A DNA stretch of 64,000 nt from Cyclobacterium roseum (GCF_010119225.1 NZ_WNKF01000002.1:310001-374000), one strand, 5' to 3'. Positions 28,173-37,574 are shown, counted from the stretch's first letter. Program-made: numbers and translations. Notes: generated by a model from the letters alone, not told the origin.

Positions 28173-28940
28173 TCACAAATCTTTCTTGTTAAACCAACGG
28201 ATGGAAACCGAAAAAGGAATCAATGCCCACAGGAGAAGTAGCACTAACACCAAGCCCTTTCCCCAGGTTTCGGAAAACACCTTTTGGAAAACGGCACCAC
28301 TGTAACCCATAAGGGCCGCGGCATCGGTCTGCATCAGGACCAGGATCCTGCCCAGATCCAGGGGGTTTAAAAAACTAATGTACAAGACCAGCTTTTCAAT
28401 GGGGTATTCGTTGAAATTGTACATCAGCAGTAATACCAGACCGTCAAACAGCAATACAAAATAGACCCAAATCAACAAAGAAAAACCCATGCCCTTCGTT
28501 CGATCGGATGCCCAAATCGCCATCAACAAAGCCAATCCGATGAAAATGAGATTCCACAGGCTCCCGGTAAGCAACAAAAGGAGTCCTACACCACCCGCAT
28601 CGGAAAAATAAACCGGCAATCCCAGTCCCAACAAATAAACCCCGGTTAATACCAGCGATAAACTGGTATAAAAAGAAACCAGCAAGGTACTCCTTGCCAG
28701 CGGTTGCGCATGAAGCAACAACAGAAACTCGTACATATTGTAAAAGTAAATAATCGAAAAGACCAGGCAGACCATGGGAACGACCAAAATACTGATATTC
28801 AATAAAGCCAGTAAGATCTTTTCGCTTTGTCCCTGAAGGCTGATCAGTCCAAAACCGGTGACCCAGAGAAAAAGGAGGTAAAAGATAATGGTTTTGTTTT
28901 TGACCAGGTCGGTAGCCAAAAATTGAATGATTTTACCCAT
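28173..28940 (-). CDS. nosY: NosY, ABC permease for N2O reductase maturation
   Basis: 255 residues from ATG at 28940 (a TTG at 28970 is less likely). Six hydrophobic helices without a cleaved signal, and the typical NPLDLGRILVLMQ loop near residue 195, mark the NosY permease family. With NosF and NosD it forms the complex that matures the copper-sulfur CuZ centre of NosZ. Its start overlaps the nosF stop by 8 bases, so the two are coupled. Last gene of the leftward nos operon. Confidence 0.92.
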   Translation of the reverse strand: MGKIIQFLATDLVKNKTIIFYLLFLWVTGFGLISLQGQSEKILLALLNISILVVPMVCLVFSIIYFYNMYEFLLLLHAQPLARSTLLVSFYTSLSLVLTGVYLLGLGLPVYFSDAGGVGLLLLLTGSLWNLIFIGLALLMAIWASDRTKGMGFSLLIWVYFVLLFDGLVLLLMYNFNEYPIEKLVLYISFLNPLDLGRILVLMQTDAAALMGYSGAVFQKVFSETWGKGLVLVLLLLWALIPFSVSIRWFNKKDL

Positions 28941-29652
28941 GACTTGTTTGTTTTCGTAAGAAGGTCGCAATCATCGCATTCAATCTGTTTTCGGAAGTTT
29001 CTGCCTGCAAATCGGTCAATTGCTTATCAAAGAGCACCCTTCCCTCCATCAAATAAACCAACCTGCTGGCGATGTCATCCAGGTCATTCAGCACATGAGA
29101 GGTAATGAGTACCAACTTGTTTTCCTGATGGATGGTCTTCCGTAATTTTTCTTTCAGCATTTCATTCGACACGGGGTCCAGCCCGGCAGTGGGTTCGTCT
29201 AAGATCAACACATCCGGATGGAACAGAAACGCCAGGGCTGCACTTACCTTTTGACGCATTCCGCCTGACAAAAGTCCCATTTTTTTCGGATACAGGGCCT
29301 CTATTTCAAAGGCCTCAAAAAGATCCGTATCATAATTGGACACTTCCGTACGGATGGATTTCATCAGCATAAAAAGCTCCTTTACCCTCATCTGCTCTGG
29401 AAACCGGGATATTTGTGGCATGTATCCGATACTTTTTCGGTAGGCACTTTGCCCGAAAATATCCTGCCCATTAAATTGAATCTGATCCTGCCGGATGGTA
29501 TTTAGGCCCAGCAAACACTTAATTAAGGTGGTTTTGCCGGAGCCGTTTGGGCCAATCAGGGCCAGGCCCTCCCCTGCCGAAAAATGAAGATCAATCCCCT
29601 TCAGCACCTCCTGCCTGCCAAACCTTTTGTGCAATTGCTTAATCGAAATCAT
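28933..29652 (-). CDS. nosF: NosF, ABC ATPase for N2O reductase maturation
   Basis: 239 residues: Walker A GPNGSGKTT (about 35-43), signature LSGGMRQK, Walker B VLILDEPTAG, and the switch His in ITSHVLN. A complete ABC ATPase. It energises NosFY/NosD transfer of sulfur species for CuZ assembly. Its start lies inside the end of nosD (14-base overlap) and its end overlaps nosY, showing tight coupling. Confidence 0.94.
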   Translation of the reverse strand: MISIKQLHKRFGRQEVLKGIDLHFSAGEGLALIGPNGSGKTTLIKCLLGLNTIRQDQIQFNGQDIFGQSAYRKSIGYMPQISRFPEQMRVKELFMLMKSIRTEVSNYDTDLFEAFEIEALYPKKMGLLSGGMRQKVSAALAFLFHPDVLILDEPTAGLDPVSNEMLKEKLRKTIHQENKLVLITSHVLNDLDDIASRLVYLMEGRVLFDKQLTDLQAETSENRLNAMIATFLRKQTSHG

Positions 29653-30886
29653 AGGGATAGGGACTTATTTGCGGTTGCGAATCGATCAATTGTTCGGGGA
29701 TAAACTGAGGAAACATGCGCTCTGCTACCTCCAGACTGCTGACCAGAAAACTGTGCAACAACATGTGGGCTGCAGGAACTTTATCCGTTATTAAGGCAAA
29801 AAGATTCACCGGCCGGTGAGGCAAATCCCCCACCCCGTCTCTGTCCAGATCATAACCGGAATACTGGCTCCAGTAATTGCCTTCAAAATGGTTTAAATTC
29901 GATTTTGAGTTGGTCAATACTTCGAAGGTATTTCCAATAAAATTATTTTCTATAATCCGATTATCCATGCAATTTCCTTTTATGTCCATGGCCTTCCCAT
30001 TGTTTTGCAACAGGTTTTGAGAAAGAACCAGGCGATTAGCTCCCTCGGCATAAATCCCCACTGTATTGGACTGAAAACGATTGCCGCTGATGGTGCCGTC
30101 TGAAATTTCTTTCAATAACAACCCGTAGCTGGCTCCTCCCCAGTTGTCCAAAAATTCATTGTTTTCCATGCTTATTCGATTGCTAAACATGACGGCCACT
30201 CCGGAGCCATTATTTTGAAACACATTATTTTCGTAGGTATCATCGTTGGAAAACATGAAATGCAGCCCATAACGCATGTTATCCCTGCTTTGATTGAAGG
30301 CAATGTAACTTTCGTCCACAAACTCAAAATAAATGCCATCCCGGTGATGGCTCAGGGTATTGTGGGTTACGCGGATTCGATTTCCCTGCCAGATATGAAT
30401 GGCATTTCCAGCTCGTGATTCCTCTTCCGCTGCCCCCCTGATGGTGTTTCCATCCACCAGGCATTCATTGGATTTTTGAAGGTAAATTCCGAAAAAGGTA
30501 TTCAGTAGGTGATTGTTCCTGATCGTTACGTTTGAAACCCGGTTTAAACGTATGGCTGCCCGGTCCTTTAGGTAACTTACGCCCACATTTTTCAGGGTAA
30601 GGTTTTCCAGGCTGACATCGTCTGAAACGATGACAAAAATTTCGTCTCCCATTTGTCCGTCTACAATGGCACCTTCCTCTCCCAACAAAACAAGCGGCTT
30701 GTCCACCGCTATGGAATTTTCCCGGTAGACCCCTTCTTTTAACACCAGGGTATCGTAGGGAGCCGCCAGCAGGATCGCGTCCGAAATGACCCTACCCTCC
30801 CCCGGATATAAATCGATGGTTTTTGCATTCCCCCAGCAGGGAACCAGGGTCATTAGGCATAATATAAAAGGTTTCCATGCGCTCAT
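29639..30886 (-). CDS. nosD: NosD, periplasmic beta-helix maturation protein
   Basis: 415 residues from ATG at 30886; a TTG six bases earlier is ignored. A signal peptide (cleavage near GNA-KTI) precedes repeated short beta-helix turns rich in Asn (NVTIRNNHLLNT, GNAIHIWQGNRI, NNVFQNNGSGVAV, and so on), the carbohydrate-binding/CASH fold of NosD. The C-terminal DLDRDGVGDLPHRP is typical. It works with NosFY on CuZ assembly in the periplasm. Seven bases follow the nosL stop. Confidence 0.95.
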   Translation of the reverse strand: MSAWKPFILCLMTLVPCWGNAKTIDLYPGEGRVISDAILLAAPYDTLVLKEGVYRENSIAVDKPLVLLGEEGAIVDGQMGDEIFVIVSDDVSLENLTLKNVGVSYLKDRAAIRLNRVSNVTIRNNHLLNTFFGIYLQKSNECLVDGNTIRGAAEEESRAGNAIHIWQGNRIRVTHNTLSHHRDGIYFEFVDESYIAFNQSRDNMRYGLHFMFSNDDTYENNVFQNNGSGVAVMFSNRISMENNEFLDNWGGASYGLLLKEISDGTISGNRFQSNTVGIYAEGANRLVLSQNLLQNNGKAMDIKGNCMDNRIIENNFIGNTFEVLTNSKSNLNHFEGNYWSQYSGYDLDRDGVGDLPHRPVNLFALITDKVPAAHMLLHSFLVSSLEVAERMFPQFIPEQLIDSQPQISPYPYDFD

Positions 30887-30893
30887 AAGCAAC

Positions 30894-31331
30894 TTAGGGA
30901 TTCAAAGGTGCAAACAACTCTTTCTCTTTCAGCTCTTCCCAGGATATCAACTCATTTCCCATGGCATTTTGAGATTGGCGAAAGGCAGCGAGGTTTCCCC
31001 CCATCGGACTGCGATACGAAGAGTCTATTTCAAAGGACAATTCACGGACATCAACCAACTTCTTTGGTTCATCATAAGCGATGGCCAACGTGTGGCCAAA
31101 CTCCATGGACGCATTCTCTTGCAGATAGGGAACCAGGCATTCTACCGCATCGAACTTATAGATCCTGCCTTTGGTAGTGACCAGTTCTCCTCCAAACCTC
31201 GGGTCCATAATTTTCATCTTGCAATGGGCACAGTGATCTTCTCCAAATTTAATGGGTTCGGGTGAGACGCTGCAAGATTGGATCAGCAGGACACAGCCAT
31301 GTAGAAAGAAGCTTCGAAGAAATCTATTCAT
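30894..31331 (-). CDS. nosL: NosL copper chaperone lipoprotein
   Basis: 145 residues with a lipobox near residue 20 (LIQSC) and the Cu(I)-binding motif CAHCKMKIMDPRFGGELVT that defines NosL. It delivers copper to NosZ. The start overlaps the stop of the membrane protein upstream by 4 bases. The length is short but normal for this phylum. Confidence 0.93.
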   Translation of the reverse strand: MNRFLRSFFLHGCVLLIQSCSVSPEPIKFGEDHCAHCKMKIMDPRFGGELVTTKGRIYKFDAVECLVPYLQENASMEFGHTLAIAYDEPKKLVDVRELSFEIDSSYRSPMGGNLAAFRQSQNAMGNELISWEELKEKELFAPLNP

Positions 31332-31924
31332 TGCATTTTATTGAATTTCCATTTCGTCCAAAAGGAAGCAAAGCCTAGAAGTACGGCCAGACCTAATCCA
31401 AGACCTCCAAAATGGGGATAAGATTTGACATAGAAATTAAGAAGGTCTTTTTCTCCAAGCAAGGGCGGCATGTAACTCATACCCGGGACTTTAATAGGAG
31501 CCTTGGGATCCAGGTTGTGGCCATAATCGTAGAGCCAAAGGTAAAAATCATAAATACCCAGGGCTCCCAGGATAGCCAGAAGCAAAAACCAAAACCCATA
31601 ATACCATACCTTGTTGATCCAAATTCCAAGAAGTCCCAATGCCATCATGGCATAAGCTACAAAGGGAAAATACTTTAGTTCAGGTATGGATTCAGGATGG
31701 ATGGCCTGCATGCCAATATAGTGGTTTAGAATATTGATATTTTTCACAATATGCTTGTCACTGCCCGAAACCTTGTTGATCCAGATATGCATTTGCAGGC
31801 CTCCCGGAAACTGAGCGGCCTCTAGGGTGATTTGCCATAAAGGGAATACAAATACCCCTGCCAGCGCAATAACTGCAGCAAGCTGAAACCACCTGGAAGT
31901 GGATGAATTTGGTCTAAGCTCCAT
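31328..31924 (-). CDS. Nos-operon membrane protein, NosB-like in position
   Basis: 198 residues with about four membrane helices (residues 13-30, 85-100, 107-128, 175-190) and a loop HIWINKVSGSDKHIVKNINILNHYIGM between the first two, plus a conserved GMSYMPPLLG before the last. Clade II nos clusters commonly carry an unassigned membrane protein right after nosZ, called NosB in the literature; position and topology fit, but I assign it on context more than on sequence. The several His and Met residues on the outer side could bind copper or a haem, which is a guess. Confidence 0.7.
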   Translation of the reverse strand: MELRPNSSTSRWFQLAAVIALAGVFVFPLWQITLEAAQFPGGLQMHIWINKVSGSDKHIVKNINILNHYIGMQAIHPESIPELKYFPFVAYAMMALGLLGIWINKVWYYGFWFLLLAILGALGIYDFYLWLYDYGHNLDPKAPIKVPGMSYMPPLLGEKDLLNFYVKSYPHFGGLGLGLAVLLGFASFWTKWKFNKMQ

Positions 31925-31985
31925 AATAAGGGATTTATAGGGGAAGATAAAGCTACCGGAGATTCCGGTAGCTTTGGATGGATTT

Positions 31986-34004
31986 TTACTGGTTATTAGC
32001 TAATTTTCGGGCATTTTCCTGAAACTCAAGGGCAGCTTCTTCATCATTGTGCAATTCTTCATTAAGACCCCATTTCAGCGGCACATCAGATCCCTGGGGA
32101 GAAACCCTGACGTATCCGGACATTTCCTGGTGCAGGGCAGAACAGAAGTCTGTGCAATAGAAGGCAAAAACCCCCGGACGTTTGGGCTCCCACAGAAGGG
32201 TGCGTGTTTGTCCCGGCATGACCAGGAGTTCCGCATTGGTAGCCCCCTGTATGGCCAGCCCGTGCGGCACGTCCCAGTCCTGTTCCAAATTGGTCAGGTG
32301 AAAATAAACCTGATCGCCTAACTTTATACCTTCAATGTTGTCTGGAGCCAAATGACTTCGGATAGCCGTCATGTACACGTGGACTTCATTCCCATCTCTC
32401 TCCACTCTGGATCGACTCTCGCCCATAGTAGCATGAGGATGCGTATTACTCTCTATGTCGAAGAATTTGACCGAGTTAGGCTGGATTTTATCCGCCGCAA
32501 TAGCTTGCGCATAATGCGGTTCGGCCTTGGTAGGGAAATCCAGGATCAACTTCATTTTGTCCCCGCTAATATCAAATAGCTGGGCTGAGTGCGCTAGTTC
32601 TGGTCCGGTAGGTAAATACCGGTCTTTGGTGATTTTATTCATTGCCACCAGGTATTTGCCATCCGGATTTCGCGTTTCTCCTCCGGGAATTACCAGGTGT
32701 CCGGGAGAGTAAAAAGTGGGTTGCCGGTCCAAAATCTCCTTGCTTTCCACATCCCATTTTACTACCTCAGAAGAAATAAAGAAAGTGGTATAGGCATTTC
32801 CCCGACCATCAAATTCGGTATGCAATGGTCCCAAGCCTGGCTTTTCTACAATCCCATGAAGGGCCGCCTCGTAGTTGATAATGGGAATTCCATCAAACTC
32901 CCCGTCAAAATTTTCTTCCTCGATGGCTTTCATTATTTTACTGAAGGAATAGACGGACATATCAGCCGATAGCTTTCCGTTGCCCACAATGTATTCACCG
33001 GTAGGGTCTACATCGCAGCCGTGAGGGGATTTGGGAACCGGGATAAAATACACCATATCCGGACATTCTTTTGGATCCAGAATTCGGGTGCTGCTTCTTT
33101 CCGTTGAATTCACAATCCCTGATCCCTCATCCATCAGGTTGTGGAAGTAGGAAGTTTCCCGTTCTGTAAATTTACCCTGTTCCAGGTATTCCTCCGCTTT
33201 TTTCCAGTTAACCACGGCCATTAGGTCCTTGTCTTTTTGGGAGGCATTTACTTCCAGCAAGGAATGCTCCTGTTCCGAATTGTAGGTAGTCAAAAAACTC
33301 CATCCATGGGAGACGGCTTTCCCATTTCGGGCCAGGTCGTAATTAAAACCCGGCATTTCTATCTGGAAGGCCAGGTCCATGTGACCGTGCTCCGGGTCTA
33401 CGGTCACGTAATTGATCAATCCTTTAAAATTTTCTTTATAGGTATCGATCGGCACATCCTTTTGCGGTATCGGCACACTAAAGCGCGTTCCCGAAACCAG
33501 ATACTCCGAGTTTTCAGTAATAAAGGGTGCGCAATGCAGCCCTGCCACATCGGGAATTTCCAGTATTTCGACCGTTTCAAAGGTCTTTAAATCAATTCGG
33601 GCTATCCTTGGGGTATTGTTTCCATTCACAAAGAGCCATCGTCCGTCGAATTCTCCTTCCGTCTGTGAAAGTTCGATATGGTGAGAATCATCCCAGGGAA
33701 CGAAACCATAGGATGTGTTAAACATGGGCTTGGTTTCTTCACTATATCCGTAGCCATTTTCGGGATATTGGGAAAATACCGGTATTTCTTTCAAGAGCCT
33801 TCCTGAGGGCAGGCCGTAAGCCGTAATCTGTCCGCTGTATCCACCGGACATAAACGCATAATACTCATCGTACTCACCGGGAGCTACATACACCTGTTGG
33901 GCAGCATCCCCTGTTATCATTTGGCCGGTATCTGAACCGCCACAGGAATACAGCAATGCTGCTAGTGTGAGAATTGGAATGATTTCAAACGCTTTGGTTT
34001 TCAT
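31986..34004 (-). CDS. nosZ: Nitrous oxide reductase NosZ, clade II (Sec-type)
   Basis: 672 residues. The signal is a Sec lipoprotein-type one (LYSCGG, about residue 21) without a twin-arginine, which marks clade II. The seven-bladed propeller carries the CuZ histidines (DDSHHIELSQTEGEFDG, SPHGCDVDPTG, and others). The C-terminal cupredoxin domain has the CuA ligands C617, C621, H625 and M628 in CTDFCSALHQEM. It reduces N2O to N2. Upstream in the operon are a cytochrome c lipoprotein (probable donor) and downstream the maturation genes. Confidence 0.97.
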   Translation of the reverse strand: MKTKAFEIIPILTLAALLYSCGGSDTGQMITGDAAQQVYVAPGEYDEYYAFMSGGYSGQITAYGLPSGRLLKEIPVFSQYPENGYGYSEETKPMFNTSYGFVPWDDSHHIELSQTEGEFDGRWLFVNGNNTPRIARIDLKTFETVEILEIPDVAGLHCAPFITENSEYLVSGTRFSVPIPQKDVPIDTYKENFKGLINYVTVDPEHGHMDLAFQIEMPGFNYDLARNGKAVSHGWSFLTTYNSEQEHSLLEVNASQKDKDLMAVVNWKKAEEYLEQGKFTERETSYFHNLMDEGSGIVNSTERSSTRILDPKECPDMVYFIPVPKSPHGCDVDPTGEYIVGNGKLSADMSVYSFSKIMKAIEEENFDGEFDGIPIINYEAALHGIVEKPGLGPLHTEFDGRGNAYTTFFISSEVVKWDVESKEILDRQPTFYSPGHLVIPGGETRNPDGKYLVAMNKITKDRYLPTGPELAHSAQLFDISGDKMKLILDFPTKAEPHYAQAIAADKIQPNSVKFFDIESNTHPHATMGESRSRVERDGNEVHVYMTAIRSHLAPDNIEGIKLGDQVYFHLTNLEQDWDVPHGLAIQGATNAELLVMPGQTRTLLWEPKRPGVFAFYCTDFCSALHQEMSGYVRVSPQGSDVPLKWGLNEELHNDEEAALEFQENARKLANNQ

Positions 34005-34030
34005 ATGTTCTTTGTTTTTAGGGTTTTTTT

Positions 34031-34534
34031 CTATATTGCCTGGTCTTTTTGACCGAGCGTTTCCATATCGTTTTGCCGGAAAAATTCCAGAAGTTTACGG
34101 GCATCATCCGGTTTGATATTCTGATTCGGCATGCGGGTCATGCATTCTTCCAGTAACTTCTGGGCAACTGGATCCTGTGCTAACATGGCATCTACATTGG
34201 TAATCATATTCATGATCCACTCTGGTTTCCTGCGATTGGTTACGCCCTCAAAACCGGGTCCCACCACGCGCTGATCAGTCAACTTATGGCAAGCGGAACA
34301 TTTTAAGTCGTATATCGACTGTCCGCGTTCTATCCATTCCTCATTAAGTGGGTCTGACACTTCTACTTCCGTAAATTCACCAACCCCTTTCCCCATTTTG
34401 ATGGTCTCGGGTTCCTCATTTTCAGTATTTTGAGATGAGGATTCGTCGGCTTGATTTTGGGTAGTTTCACCCCCTCCACAGGAAAAAACCAGTAGAAGCG
34501 GAACCCCATAAATTAGTTTTTGGAAATGTTTCAT
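34031..34534 (-). CDS. Cytochrome c lipoprotein, probable electron donor to NosZ
   Basis: 167 residues with a lipobox (VFSCGGG, about residue 19), an acidic linker to about residue 60, and one class I c-type haem site CSACH (residues 80-84) with a distal Met in TRMPNQNI. The haem domain has the family sequence GQSIYDLKCSACH. Placed 26 bases ahead of nosZ, it is the likely periplasmic electron carrier for N2O reduction, in the position of NosC-type cytochromes. Confidence 0.88.
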   Translation of the reverse strand: MKHFQKLIYGVPLLLVFSCGGGETTQNQADESSSQNTENEEPETIKMGKGVGEFTEVEVSDPLNEEWIERGQSIYDLKCSACHKLTDQRVVGPGFEGVTNRRKPEWIMNMITNVDAMLAQDPVAQKLLEECMTRMPNQNIKPDDARKLLEFFRQNDMETLGQKDQAI

Positions 34535-34588
34535 TGTTTGTTGGATTTAAGTTAACGATGCTTTTTAAAATTGTTCAGGTATAAACGG

Positions 34589-35824
34589 TTACTTATTGTA
34601 CATAAATATACTTTTTTCGGTGTTAAAATAAATTACTTTAAAAATTTTCAGTCCATATATAACTATTCCGATAAGTAAAAAGCAGGAAGTAATGAAAAGC
34701 CCCTCGTAAAACCAAGGCAGTCTTCCCCACTCTTGCCAGTAAAAAAAGCCTTGCAAAAACAGATACAATTCCGAACCTATAAAACCCAGGTAAAAGAACA
34801 GGACGCTGCCTTTTAAACAGGTGTTTCTTCTTTCAACCTTTTCTCCCTGATATAGGGCGAACAACAAGTAGGCGGAAAAAAGGCCCAACATGTTAAGATG
34901 GATGAAGCCTACAATAATGGGTCGCAAAACAACTGCCATCTCTGCCAAATCAGGAAAAACTAACAGAAACTCAAACAAAACCCGGATTCCGACGACTATT
35001 ACAGCTAATTTTGCAAAAGGCCAAATGCTTTTTTGCCTGGACAAGGAGCCACCTATGTTTATAATATGGTAAATAATCGCCACGCCCACTAAAAACTGTG
35101 CCACAGCACCAATGCCGTGAACCAGATAGGCCCAAAACGACTGATAAGCCCAAAAAATCACCAGGGAGAAAGTCAAAATCTGACTACTGAGTAGAATGCG
35201 GTAGACAAAACGAAAATGATCTGTAAGCCAGGTAACGTTTTGCAGGTGTTTTACTAACAATGCCAGTAAAATGAAAAGCAGCCAGCCGTTAAATTGAAAA
35301 TGAAGGTAAAATTGGATGGCAATCTGATAGAGCAAGCCCGCCTTTCCCCCCGTCACCATAATCGCAGCCAGTGCCCAAATCCCCATGGTTGATAACACCA
35401 GAAACACCAAGGCCGTCTTTAACAATAGCGTTACCTGGGGATTGGACCGATCATGATCTTTCCATACCTGAAAAACCATCAGGTAACTACTAAAAATGTG
35501 TAGTGTGGCAAAGAAAATAGAAAATCCAGCATATCCTTGAATTGGGAAAGCCACCGCCATACCCAAAACGGTACATTGTGTGATCCAAAAAAGAATGGCG
35601 TAAATGGCCTTCCGGGATTTTTCCGCTGGAATCAACTGTCTGTAGATTAACAAAAAGAACCCCAGATAAAGCCATCCCAGCAGCGCCACATGTGAATGGC
35701 CATGAAGCAGGTTCCGGTAATCCATCCAATTGATTTCCCAGACAAATGCCGCACGAAGCAACCCACCAAAAACGGCAGCAATCAAAAAATTGAGTAAAAC
35801 GACTAAAACCCAGGATTTCCTCAT
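34589..35824 (-). CDS. Multi-helix membrane protein with heme-copper-oxidase-like His pattern
   Basis: 411 residues from ATG at 35824 (the longer reading starts with a non-ATG codon). About twelve membrane helices. Conserved-looking His and aromatic motifs occur in helices: NLLHGHSHVALLGW (second helix), QFYLHFQFNGWLL, LVHGIGAVAQF and GFIHLNMLGLFSAY. This resembles subunit I of the heme-copper oxidase superfamily, but the double His of the late helix and a catalytic Tyr are not seen, so an NO reductase call is not supported. First gene of the nos operon, 54 bases before the cytochrome. It may sense or bind NO or haem; unassigned. Confidence 0.65.
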   Translation of the reverse strand: MRKSWVLVVLLNFLIAAVFGGLLRAAFVWEINWMDYRNLLHGHSHVALLGWLYLGFFLLIYRQLIPAEKSRKAIYAILFWITQCTVLGMAVAFPIQGYAGFSIFFATLHIFSSYLMVFQVWKDHDRSNPQVTLLLKTALVFLVLSTMGIWALAAIMVTGGKAGLLYQIAIQFYLHFQFNGWLLFILLALLVKHLQNVTWLTDHFRFVYRILLSSQILTFSLVIFWAYQSFWAYLVHGIGAVAQFLVGVAIIYHIINIGGSLSRQKSIWPFAKLAVIVVGIRVLFEFLLVFPDLAEMAVVLRPIIVGFIHLNMLGLFSAYLLFALYQGEKVERRNTCLKGSVLFFYLGFIGSELYLFLQGFFYWQEWGRLPWFYEGLFITSCFLLIGIVIYGLKIFKVIYFNTEKSIFMYNK

Positions 35825-35920
35825 TGATTTGTCATTAAATGGAAAAATAATCCCACCTCCACATAGCTTTCTGAATATTACCTTTTTGACAACACCAGTT
35901 AGCCAAATACAATTGATAAA

Positions 35921-35951
35921 CAAAATTACATATAATTTTCAGATAACTTTG
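35921..35951. promoter_or_regulatory. Back-to-back -7 elements of the divergent nos and nirK promoters
   Basis: CAAAATTA at 35921-35928 reads TAATTTTG on minus, facing the nos operon; TAACTTTG at 35944-35951 faces nirK. Both match TAnnTTTG exactly, but neither has a TTG 19-20 nt upstream, as expected for activator-dependent promoters. Their upstream halves overlap. Confidence 0.5.
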
Positions 35952-35968
35952 TCCTATTTAAAAAAATG

Positions 35969-35982
35969 ATGATGAATATCAT
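35969..35982. promoter_or_regulatory. FNR/CRP-type palindrome between nos and nirK
   Basis: ATGAT-GAAT-ATCAT is a perfect palindrome and matches the FNR consensus TTGATnnnnATCAA at all but the outermost pair. Its centre lies about 60 nt upstream of the start predicted from the nos -7 element, a class I activator position, and just downstream of the predicted nirK start. Confidence 0.5.
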
Positions 35983-36098
35983 GTTTGAAGCTAATTTTTC
36001 TACAGAAATAAATTCCATTTCGCTGTTACCTTTGCTTTCATAATAGCCGGAATCTTGTCATCACCCGGGATCTAGAACACGATTAAGCACCATTCGCC

Positions 36099-37574
36099 AT
36101 GAAAAACGTAAACAAGAAAATTAATTTAAGAGTTTTTTATCCTTTTATCTTTTTATTGATATTTGGATTGGAAAGCTGTGGTAGTGAAGCCTCCGAAAAA
36201 ACCTATCGCCCTGAGAGTGTGACTACCAATTCCCAAATGAAACTATTTGGAGAAGAGGAAGCCATTTTAACCGCGCCTCCATTAGTGCCGCCCCCGGTGG
36301 GAAACCGCCCCGCTAAAAAACTGTATATGGAGATGGAGATCATCGAAAAGGAGGCTGAAATGGCCGACGGTGTTACCTATATGTACTGGACCTTTGGCGG
36401 TTCGGTGCCTGGTTCCTTTATACGCACCCGGGTGGGTGACCTGGTAGAATTCAAGATCAAAAACCACCCCGACAATAAGCTGCCTCACAACATAGACCTG
36501 CATGCTGTTACCGGGCAAGGCGGTGGTGCAGAGGCCTCATTCGTTGCTCCAGGACATGAAAAAACCTTTTCCTTCAAAGTAATCAATCCGGGACTATACG
36601 TTTACCACTGCGCTACGGCTCCTGTCGGAATGCACATCGCAAACGGCATGTATGGATTGATATTAGTAGAACCTGCAGGAGGATTGCCCCCGGTAGACAA
36701 GGAATTCTATGTTATGCAAGGAGATTTTTATACCGAAGGCAAATACGGGCAAGCCGGATTACAACCTTTTAGTATGCAGAAAGCCATAGACGAAAACCCC
36801 GATTACGTGGTGTTCAACGGCAGTGTTAACGGGTTATCGGGAGACAATGCGATTACTGCAAAGGTGGGCGAAAGTATCCGCATCTTTTTTGGCAATGGCG
36901 GACCCAACCTGGCTTCCTCCTTTCACGTGATCGGTGAAATTTTCGACAAGGTATACGTAGAAGGTGGAAGCCAGACCAATACCAATGTGCAGACCACTTT
37001 GGTGCCCGCTGGAGGATCGGCCATTCTGGAATTTGTCGCAGACGTTCCGTCCAATCTGGTACTGGTAGACCACAGCATCTTCCGAGCCTTCAATAAAGGA
37101 GCACTTGGCGTTCTGGCTGTAAGTGGGGAAGAAAATCCAGCCGTATTTGCAGGAGAAATCATGGAGGGTATCTATCAGCCGGAAGGTAGCGTGATCCAAA
37201 CCATGCCCCAATCAGAAATGGAGCTGACTGCACCTAAAGAACTCAGCCAGGAAGAACAAATTGCTGCTGGCAAAAAACTGTACATGCAAGCCTGCTTTGC
37301 CTGTCACCAAACGGACGGCCAAGGCGTTCCCAATGCCTTTCCTCCCCTGGCAGATGCCGACTATCTCAATGCCGATCCGGAACGGGCAATTGATGTCCTC
37401 CTTAACGGGCTTTCCGGTGAAATCACCGTTAACGGTAAAAATTATAACAGCATTATGCCAGCTCAACAGCTTACCAATGAGGAAGTGGCAAACGTCCTGA
37501 CCTATGTGTATCATAGCTGGGGAAATAACGGTACTGTAATCAGTCCGGAAATGGTACAATCCAGAAGAAAATGA
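36099..37574 (+). CDS. nirK: Copper nitrite reductase NirK fused to cytochrome c
   Basis: 491 residues: lipoprotein signal (GLESCGS, about residue 27), two cupredoxin domains and a C-terminal cytochrome c domain. Type 1 copper ligands are H130, C171, H179 and M184 (YHCATAPVGMHIANGM); type 2 ligands are H135, H170 and H276 (SSFHVIG). The haem site is C399-F-A-C402-H403 with a distal Met in NSIMPAQQL. It reduces nitrite to NO in the periplasm, the fused haem being the electron entry. The nirV-like gene overlaps its stop by 4 bases. Divergent from nos. Confidence 0.96.
   Translation: MKNVNKKINLRVFYPFIFLLIFGLESCGSEASEKTYRPESVTTNSQMKLFGEEEAILTAPPLVPPPVGNRPAKKLYMEMEIIEKEAEMADGVTYMYWTFGGSVPGSFIRTRVGDLVEFKIKNHPDNKLPHNIDLHAVTGQGGGAEASFVAPGHEKTFSFKVINPGLYVYHCATAPVGMHIANGMYGLILVEPAGGLPPVDKEFYVMQGDFYTEGKYGQAGLQPFSMQKAIDENPDYVVFNGSVNGLSGDNAITAKVGESIRIFFGNGGPNLASSFHVIGEIFDKVYVEGGSQTNTNVQTTLVPAGGSAILEFVADVPSNLVLVDHSIFRAFNKGALGVLAVSGEENPAVFAGEIMEGIYQPEGSVIQTMPQSEMELTAPKELSQEEQIAAGKKLYMQACFACHQTDGQGVPNAFPPLADADYLNADPERAIDVLLNGLSGEITVNGKNYNSIMPAQQLTNEEVANVLTYVYHSWGNNGTVISPEMVQSRRK

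Noticed and set aside
34589..35824. Calling the nos-operon membrane protein a NO reductase (NorB)
   Set aside because: The late double-His motif and active-site Glu/Tyr signatures of NorB or CcoN are not visible.
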